Positions 41,225 through 45,962 of a stretch of DNA of 45,962 nucleotides are shown here, in pieces. The position numbers were made by a program, and so were the translations under genes. Source of the stretch: DATESG01 sp964480275. Its GTDB lineage: Bacteria > Bacillota_I > Bacilli_A > RFN20 > CAG-826. A model generated the notes under the pieces. The model was not told the DNA's origin and made no database searches. It saw only the letters and a list, made by a program, of their open reading frames with translations. Position 1 is the stretch's first letter. Each line of letters begins with the position of its first letter. The DNA is taken from contig CAYZOC010000003.1 of NCBI GenBank assembly GCA_964480275.1, forward strand, positions 1 to 45,962, in the 5' to 3' direction.

Positions 41225-42064
41225 ATGCGCTATGTTATCGCTTTAGACATCGGTGGGACAAATTTACGCGCAGCGATTGTAAATAGTGACTATGAAATAA
41301 TTCGCGTCATCGTCCGCAGTACTGCTAGAGGTAGTCTCATTAGTTTCTATGACGACGTTTTAACAATAATTGATGATCTTGATTTTAAGGAATTAAACCC
41401 AATTGCAATTGCAATCGGCGTTCCAGGCCGTGTTCGAGCTAATGGCTTCATTGATGAACTGCCAAACATTGCAATTGAAAATATTGACCTAGTCACGGTA
41501 ATTAAAAACCGTTTTCATCTACCAGTATTCATTCGAAATGACGCGGAAATGGCAAGTATTGCTGAGGGAATTGTAGGTTCCGGCATGGGCCTCAAATCAT
41601 CATATTTTATAACTATTTCCACTGGTATTGGTGGAGCTTTATTCGAAAATGGCATGATTAAAAACCCATCAAAAGAGATTGGCCACATGCTCGTTAAGTA
41701 TCAAGATAATTACTATGAGCTCGAAAAGATTGCCAGTGGTGTTGGTGTTTTAAAACTACTTGAACTCAATGACCTACCACTTCCAAGTGCCAAAGAGTTT
41801 TTTGATCGTGTTCGGGAAAACGACCTATTATATTTGAATGTATACCAAGATTGGCTCAGATTAATTGCCAACTTTATCAAGTTTATTGACAAGGCTTTTG
41901 CCCCTGATGTTGTTGTTTTAACAGGAGGAGTAATGAAATCTAGTGATGTGTTTTTTGATAGTCTTAAAAAATTGGTGACCCCAATCAACTTAGTCCCAAC
42001 TCATTTTTCCCAAGACTCTGGCCTCATTGGCGCTGCTGCTTATGGTTTCATTATGAATAGTTAA
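41225..42064 (+). CDS. ROK family glucokinase lacking the zinc-binding cysteine motif
   Basis: Predicted sugar kinase of the ROK family, probably glucokinase feeding the two glycolytic genes before it. The 279-residue protein has the ATP-site ALDIGGTNLRAAIVN, IAIGVPGRV, the catalytic NDAEMAS (aspartate), and TISTGIGGALFENG. After EIGHM the usual ROK zinc motif CxCGxxGCxE is absent: the stretch reads LVKYQDNYYELEKIASG, with no cysteines. So it is a short ROK without the metal site, and substrate preference is less certain than for a standard GlcK. It starts two bases after the pyk stop, with AAGGA nearby. Confidence 0.88.
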   Translation: MRYVIALDIGGTNLRAAIVNSDYEIIRVIVRSTARGSLISFYDDVLTIIDDLDFKELNPIAIAIGVPGRVRANGFIDELPNIAIENIDLVTVIKNRFHLPVFIRNDAEMASIAEGIVGSGMGLKSSYFITISTGIGGALFENGMIKNPSKEIGHMLVKYQDNYYELEKIASGVGVLKLLELNDLPLPSAKEFFDRVRENDLLYLNVYQDWLRLIANFIKFIDKAFAPDVVVLTGGVMKSSDVFFDSLKKLVTPINLVPTHFSQDSGLIGAAAYGFIMNS

Positions 42065-42070
42065 ATATAG

Positions 42071-42099
42071 TTGTTTGTTTTTTAATAATATTGTATATT
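42071..42099 (+). promoter_or_regulatory. sigma-A type promoter of thrS
   Basis: -35 TTGTTT (42071-42076), 17-base spacer, -10 TATATT (42094-42099), just past the glucokinase stop and immediately before the T-box leader. Confidence 0.75.
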
Positions 42100-42105
42100 A
42101 TTTAT

Positions 42106-42305
42106 GCGTCGATGAAGATATGTAACAATGAATTCGTAACTAGAGATCATCTGGCTGGTGAAAAGATGAAACGAGCGTTTGTTATACCACTTCGGAGCAA
42201 TTAACGAAATAAGTTAATCGTTAGTCACGTTAAGACTATTGAGTGCATGGAAACATGAAATAAGGTGGTACCGCGCTATATAGCGTCCTTTGTGGACGTT
42301 TTTTA
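42106..42305 (+). promoter_or_regulatory. T-box leader of thrS (threonine specifier ACC)
   Basis: Riboswitch that senses uncharged tRNA-Thr. Stem I begins at GATGAAG (42111-42117). The specifier ACC (42186-42188) is followed by ACTTCGGAG, as in the ileS leader. The T-box sequence AGGTGGTACCGCG lies at 42263-42275. The terminator stem GCGTCC/GGACGT (42283-42288 and 42294-42299) has a U run after it, and the GGAGGA site of thrS follows. Confidence 0.95.
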
Positions 42306-42324
42306 TTTTTATGGAGGAAAATAT

Positions 42325-44232
42325 ATGAATATCAAAGTAGATCAAAACATTTATCAACTAGAAAAAGGCCAAACAGGATTTGATCTTTTAAAACTTTTAC
42401 CGATCGATAACAAGAAAGATATCCTCGTCTATGAGATTGATGGAAAAAAATATGACCTCAGCGAACCGTTAGTTTGTGATAGTGAAATTAGATTTATAAC
42501 TAAGGACGATGAACAGGCGCTTAATATTCTTCGCCACGATGCATCACACTTAATGGCCCAGGCAATTTTGTCACTATATCCAAAGGCTAAATTTGGCATT
42601 GGTCCAGCAATTAATGAGGGCTTTTACTATGATGTTGATTTTGGTGACACGGTAATTAGTGAAGAAGATTTAGCAAAAATTGAAAAGAGAATGAAAGAAT
42701 TTTCGAAAAAGGACTTTCTTATTTCACATAAATCCCTCAGTAAAGCCGAAGCACTTGAAATGTTTAAAGACAATGAATATAAGGTTGAATTAATCACGGA
42801 ACTTGAGGGTAAAATCACAATCTACTCGCAAGGCGACTTTACTGATCTTTGTATTGGTCCCCACATGCCTAGTACTCGCTATGTCCGTCATTTTAAACTA
42901 CTTTCGCTTGCTGGTGCTTACTGGCGTGGAGATAGTAACAATAAACAATTAACAAGAATTTATGGGACTGCCTTTTTCACCGATGAAGATCTAGCTGCTT
43001 ACCTTCATCAAATTGAGGAAGCCAAAAAACGTGATCACCGTAAACTTGGTAAAGAATTAGGTCTCTTCATGTTTTCGGAATATGGTCCAGGTTTTCCTTT
43101 CTGGCTGGCCAAGGGAATGGTTGTCTATCATAATTTAGAAAACTATTTATTTGAACTTCTCCATCAACATGATTATACCTTTATTAAAACTCCCACTATG
43201 TTGAGTCGTGAACTTTGGGAAATTAGTGGGCATTGGCTCAACTATAAAGACAATATGTATACAGCAAAGATCGATGATAACGATTTTGCAATTAAGCCAA
43301 TGAACTGTCCAGGTTCGATTCTTACATATAAAAATGAACTGCATTCATATCGCGATCTACCACTTCGTGTCGCCGAACTTGGAAATGTCCACCGTCATGA
43401 AGCTAGTGGAGCTCTAAGTGGTTTATTCCGCGTTCGTAATTTTACACAGGACGATGCTCATATTTATTGTCGAAAAGACCAATTAAACAGTGAAATTAAG
43501 CGGATGTTAAAATTATTTGATGAACTATATAGTGTTTTCCAACTAGACTATTCAATCGAACTTTCAACTAGACCTGAAAAAAAATATATTGGCGATATCA
43601 AAATATGGAACGAAAGTGAGAAAGCTCTAGCTAAAGCATGTAAAGCTAGTGGTAAACCTTTCAAGATAAATCCTGGTGATGGTGCATTTTATGGCCCAAA
43701 ACTTGACTTTAAACTCCAGGACAGTCTTGGAAGAATTTGGCAGTGTGGAACGATTCAATTAGATATGAATCTACCTGAACGCTTCGACATGACCTATATC
43801 GATCAGCATGGCAAAAAAGTTCGACCAGTGATGCTTCACCGCGCAATTTTTGGCTCAATGGAACGGTTTATTGGTATTCTTACTGAACATTTTGCCGGAG
43901 CATTTCCGCTATGGCTCGCGCCTGAACAAATGGTTATTCTCCCAGTCAACAATGAATACCATCAAAGCTATGCTAAAAAATTAACCCGCCGACTTATTAA
44001 ACTTGGGTATCGGGTTAAACTTGATGACGCTAATGAAAAACTTGGCTATCGCTTGCGCAACGCTCAAATGGCTAAAGTACCATTCACGCTTGTAATTGGT
44101 GACAAAGAGAAAGATGAAAACCTCGTGACATATCGCCGTTATGGTACTAGTGAACAAATTACGGTTACTACTAAAGCGTTCATGTCTTTATTAGCCAAAG
44201 AGATTAAAAACAAAACAACTTACATCAAATAA
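42325..44232 (+). CDS. thrS: threonyl-tRNA synthetase
   Basis: Charges tRNA-Thr and edits serine. The 635-residue class II enzyme has an N-terminal TGS domain (residues 1-60), the editing domain with HDASHLMAQA (about residues 70-200), the catalytic core with NCPGSILTYKNE, LSTRPEKKYIGD and DGAFYGPKLDFKL, and the C-terminal anticodon domain (VILPVNNEYHQSYAKKLTRRL). The ATG at 42325 follows GGAGGA. An earlier in-frame start at 42265 lies inside the T-box sequence and is rejected. No clear terminator is seen after the gene. Confidence 0.97.
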   Translation: MNIKVDQNIYQLEKGQTGFDLLKLLPIDNKKDILVYEIDGKKYDLSEPLVCDSEIRFITKDDEQALNILRHDASHLMAQAILSLYPKAKFGIGPAINEGFYYDVDFGDTVISEEDLAKIEKRMKEFSKKDFLISHKSLSKAEALEMFKDNEYKVELITELEGKITIYSQGDFTDLCIGPHMPSTRYVRHFKLLSLAGAYWRGDSNNKQLTRIYGTAFFTDEDLAAYLHQIEEAKKRDHRKLGKELGLFMFSEYGPGFPFWLAKGMVVYHNLENYLFELLHQHDYTFIKTPTMLSRELWEISGHWLNYKDNMYTAKIDDNDFAIKPMNCPGSILTYKNELHSYRDLPLRVAELGNVHRHEASGALSGLFRVRNFTQDDAHIYCRKDQLNSEIKRMLKLFDELYSVFQLDYSIELSTRPEKKYIGDIKIWNESEKALAKACKASGKPFKINPGDGAFYGPKLDFKLQDSLGRIWQCGTIQLDMNLPERFDMTYIDQHGKKVRPVMLHRAIFGSMERFIGILTEHFAGAFPLWLAPEQMVILPVNNEYHQSYAKKLTRRLIKLGYRVKLDDANEKLGYRLRNAQMAKVPFTLVIGDKEKDENLVTYRRYGTSEQITVTTKAFMSLLAKEIKNKTTYIK

Positions 44233-44295
44233 TTTATCAATATTTACAGCATAAAATCGCTTTAAAATAAGTGTTAAATAATGTCAACAAACTCC

Positions 44296-44324
44296 TTGAC
44301 ATTAATAAGTGGACTTGTTAGTAT
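44296..44324 (+). promoter_or_regulatory. sigma-A promoter of infC-rpmI-rplT
   Basis: Perfect -35 TTGACA (44296-44301), 17-base spacer, -10 TAGTAT (44319-44324). It is the strongest consensus promoter in the window, as expected for a translation operon. Confidence 0.85.
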
Positions 44325-44330
44325 ATCTAT

Positions 44331-44464
44331 GCGAAAGAAATCGTGGAAAGTAGAGGCGCCCGCTTCTCACCAGACTTGAATCTTCAGGTTGGTAAACGCT
44401 ACAAAAATGTAATGTTTAATAATGTGGGCCATACTCTCTGGCCTGCATTTTCTTTTATACAATC
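44331..44464 (+). promoter_or_regulatory. infC leader with attenuator (probable L20 leader)
   Basis: Untranslated leader of about 135 bases between the promoter and the infC ribosome binding site. It holds a structured segment around GAGGCGCCCGCTTCTC and a repeat CAGACTTGAATCTTCAGG. It then has a terminator-like hairpin GTGGGCCA/TGGCCTGC (44424-44431 and 44439-44446) followed by ATTTTCTTTT. In Bacillus, ribosomal protein L20 binds such a leader and causes premature termination. The L20-leader assignment is from position and layout, not from a model match. Confidence 0.65.
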
Positions 44465-44479
44465 AAGGAGGAATCTATT

Positions 44480-45031
44480 ATTTATTACCAAAACCCCAAT
44501 CAAAAACGTCCTGAACGTCCTGTCGAACTAGTTAATGAAAACATTCGTTTTCCTGAAGTCTTAGTCATTGGCCCTGAAGGTCAACAACTCGGTGTGATGA
44601 AAACTCGTGCCGCCATTAATCTAGCAACTGAACAATACGGTCTTGATCTATTTTGTGTCAATCCAGGCGGTAAACCACCTGTTTGCAAGATGATCAATTA
44701 TTCTAAGCATCGCTTTGAAACACAAAAAAGAGAACGTGAAGCAAGGAAAAAGCAAAAAACCGCCGAACTCAAAGAAATTAGGATGTCACCAGTTATTGAT
44801 ACACATGATTTAGAAACAAAGGCCCGCAAGGCAGCCGAATTTCTAAAAGATGGTGATAAAGTAAAGGTTTCTGTACGTTTCCGTGGTCGCCAAATGGCGC
44901 ACATTGAAATCGGTGAAGAAGCTCTTAAACAGTTCATCGCCTTTGTTGAAGAACATAGCGTCGTCGAGAAAAAACCAACTCTTGATGGTCGCTTCCTTAC
45001 CGTCGTTTTAGCATCGAAAGTCAAAAAATAG
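44480..45031 (+). CDS. infC: translation initiation factor IF-3 (AUU start)
   Basis: IF-3 binds the 30S subunit, prevents 50S joining and checks start codon pairing. The true frame is longer than the first ATG suggests: from ATT at 44480, seven bases after AAGGAGGA, it runs through VNENIRFPEVLVIG and QQLGVMKTRAAINLA, which are the conserved N-terminal domain of IF-3. The protein is 183 residues. A linker rich in Lys and Arg follows (about 70-95), then the C-terminal domain with MSPVIDTHDLETKARKAAEFL and VSVRFRGRQMAH. An AUU start is the known autoregulation device of infC. ATT at 44477 is also possible but sits too close to the ribosome binding site. Confidence 0.95.
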   Translation: MYYQNPNQKRPERPVELVNENIRFPEVLVIGPEGQQLGVMKTRAAINLATEQYGLDLFCVNPGGKPPVCKMINYSKHRFETQKREREARKKQKTAELKEIRMSPVIDTHDLETKARKAAEFLKDGDKVKVSVRFRGRQMAHIEIGEEALKQFIAFVEEHSVVEKKPTLDGRFLTVVLASKVKK

Positions 45032-45043
45032 GAGGAAACCAAC

Positions 45044-45238
45044 ATGCCAAAAATGAAAAGCAAATCAGCTTTAACTAAACGGATTAAAGTCAGTGGTACT
45101 GGTAAAGTCATTCGTGGCTCAGCTTATCGCTCACACTTAGCCCCAAACAAAACAACAAAACAAAAGAGACACTTACGTAAGTCTCGCTTGGTCTCTGCAA
45201 GCGACTACAAACGGATCAAGTATCTCATCCAAAACTAG
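45044..45238 (+). CDS. rpmI: 50S ribosomal protein L35
   Basis: Small basic 64-residue protein of the large ribosomal subunit. It starts MPKMKSKSALTKRIKVSGTGK and ends KRIKYLIQN, with the typical LAPNKTTKQKRHLRK stretch. AGGAGG lies before the ATG, 12 bases after infC. It is the middle gene of infC-rpmI-rplT. Confidence 0.98.
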   Translation: MPKMKSKSALTKRIKVSGTGKVIRGSAYRSHLAPNKTTKQKRHLRKSRLVSASDYKRIKYLIQN

Positions 45239-45250
45239 GAGGAACTGATC

Positions 45251-45610
45251 ATGGCAAGAGTAAAAAATAGCCCTGTTACCAGAGCAAGAAGAAAGAAAAT
45301 TTTAAAGCAAGCCAAAGGTTACTTCGGCTCCAAACACTTACTATTTAGAACCGCAAAAGAGCAAGTATTTCACTCATTAAAGTATTCATATATTCACCGT
45401 CGTACACTCAAAAGAGATTACCGTAAACTATGGATTCGTCGGATTAATGCTGGCTGCCGCTTATGCGAAATTTCTTATTCCCAATTTATGCACGGTTTAA
45501 AATTAGCCAATGTTAATATTAACCGTAAAATGCTTTCAGAATTAGCAATTAACGACTTTGACACCTTCAAAGGTCTCACAGACACCGCAAAAAAAGCTTT
45601 AGCTAAGTAA
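45251..45610 (+). CDS. rplT: 50S ribosomal protein L20
   Basis: Early-binding large-subunit protein of 119 residues. It has a basic helical N-terminal extension (MARVKNSPVTRARRKKILKQAKGYFGSK) and a globular C-terminal domain with LWIRRINAGCRL and YSQFMHGLKLANVNINRKMLSELAI. Free L20 is the probable effector of the leader at 44331-44464. AGGAGG precedes the ATG, and a terminator follows at 45629-45652. Confidence 0.98.
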   Translation: MARVKNSPVTRARRKKILKQAKGYFGSKHLLFRTAKEQVFHSLKYSYIHRRTLKRDYRKLWIRRINAGCRLCEISYSQFMHGLKLANVNINRKMLSELAINDFDTFKGLTDTAKKALAK

Positions 45611-45628
45611 ACGAGTAAAAAATTAGAT

Positions 45629-45652
45629 TAAACCCTTCATGGGTTTTTTCTT
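45629..45652 (+). terminator. terminator of infC-rpmI-rplT
   Basis: AAACCC (45630-45635) pairs with GGGTTT (45641-45646) around TTCAT, followed by a T run. It lies about 20 bases past the rplT stop. Confidence 0.85.
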
Positions 45653-45676
45653 TTATAAAAAAATTGAAGTCTTAAA

Positions 45677-45962
45677 ATGAAAACAAATTTAAAAAGTCTT
45701 TTCCTATTAATTATATCGATGCAACTAATGGCGTGTTAAGCTCCAACTGCTAGTGATCAATCATCGATCTTTGATTCATATTTGCAAAGTGAGGAGCCAA
45801 GTCAAGAAGTAACTATTAGTAATGGCACAAGTGAATCAATATTGAGTAGTGATGAAATTTTAACTAGTGAAGTCGATTCTTTGCTTGTTACTTTTAACGT
45901 TGAAATTCCTATCGTTCTTAATCCAGGCGATATGATAAAAATTGCCGGAGACTTTAATGGAT
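45677..45962 (+). pseudogene. interrupted lipoprotein gene with possible starch-binding domain (partial)
   Basis: The frame from ATG 45677 encodes a basic start, a hydrophobic segment and a lipobox ending LMAC at codon 20. The next codon is TAA (45737-45739). The same frame then stays open to the window edge: a Ser/Thr/Glu-rich linker (about residues 22-65) and then LLVTFNVEIPIVLNPGDM with IKIAGDFNG, which resembles the start of a carbohydrate-binding (CBM20-like) or isoamylase-like N-terminal module. This looks like a prolipoprotein gene with a nonsense mutation or a sequence error, because the amino acids on both sides make sense. No clear ribosome binding site is present. The gene runs past the right edge, so its main domain is not visible. 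Confidence 0.65.

Noticed and set aside
42265..42324. Longer N terminus of thrS from GTG at 42265
   Set aside because: It would start inside the T-box sequence; GGAGGA lies before ATG 42325, where the TGS domain begins.
44343..44531. Short frame in the infC leader
   Set aside because: It lies over the attenuator hairpin and runs into infC in another frame; no ribosome binding site and no protein-like features are present.
45737..45739. Recoding of TAA as sense in this organism
   Set aside because: TAA is the ordinary stop of many genes here (for example dnaE, polA, uvrC neighbours), so a mutation or sequence error is more likely than recoding.
1..45962. CRISPR arrays, insertion sequences, phage or defence genes
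   Set aside because: I saw no regularly spaced repeats, transposases, integrases or restriction/defence proteins; all genes fit a core chromosomal region.

Overview
The window reads as chromosomal core genome of an AT-rich, low-GC Gram-positive relative, most likely a member or close relative of the Mollicutes/Bacilli border group that still uses the standard genetic code. UGA is a stop (mutS2 and the DUF523 gene both end in TGA). The division cluster holds mraZ, rsmH, ftsA and ftsZ but no mur or pbp genes. Three aminoacyl-tRNA synthetase genes carry T-box leaders, and the gene sets dnaB/dnaI, polA-mutM-coaE and infC-rpmI-rplT are typical of Firmicutes. The placement is an inference from gene content, not a measured phylogeny.

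Layout. 1-660: a zinc-ribbon protein and tRNA-Arg(UCU). 707-4776 (minus): uvrC and mutS2 overlap, a DNA repair unit. 4879-7270: rnhC runs convergently into rluD, which belongs to the minus-strand unit ileS-lspA-rluD with a T-box leader (10003-10219). 10257-15014 (minus): ftsA-ftsZ with its own sigma-A promoter; mraZ-rsmH plus a tiny membrane protein, under a promoter carrying two MraZ-type boxes; and a YceD-like gene. 15016-18690: pheS-pheT with a second T-box. 18720-21061: an rRNA methyltransferase and a YgjP-like peptidase on minus, diverging from a DUF523 gene and an ECF transporter S component on plus.

21118-27007 (minus): a probable operon glgB-glgP-dUTPase-M42 aminopeptidase for glycogen or storage glucan turnover. 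27128-29385: acetate kinase and an NrnA-like DHH phosphoesterase, each with its own terminator. 29470-36459: dnaE-polA-mutM::coaE, in which DNA glycosylase and dephospho-CoA kinase are fused in one reading frame. 36463-38623 (minus): dnaB-dnaI, with a DnaI whose ATPase motifs are altered. 38807-42064: the glycolytic operon pfkA-pyk-glk. 42071-44232: T-box and thrS. 44296-45652: promoter, attenuator-type leader, infC (AUU start), rpmI, rplT and terminator. 45677 to the end: the start of a lipoprotein gene interrupted by a TAA directly after the lipobox cysteine.

There are no CRISPR arrays, insertion sequences or phage genes. No large undescribed system is evident. The best leads are the MutM-CoaE fusion, the degenerate DnaI, the 80-residue membrane protein in the FtsL position, the atypical FtsA, the interrupted lipoprotein and several probable leaderless genes. 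No stretch above 300 bases lacks a feature.
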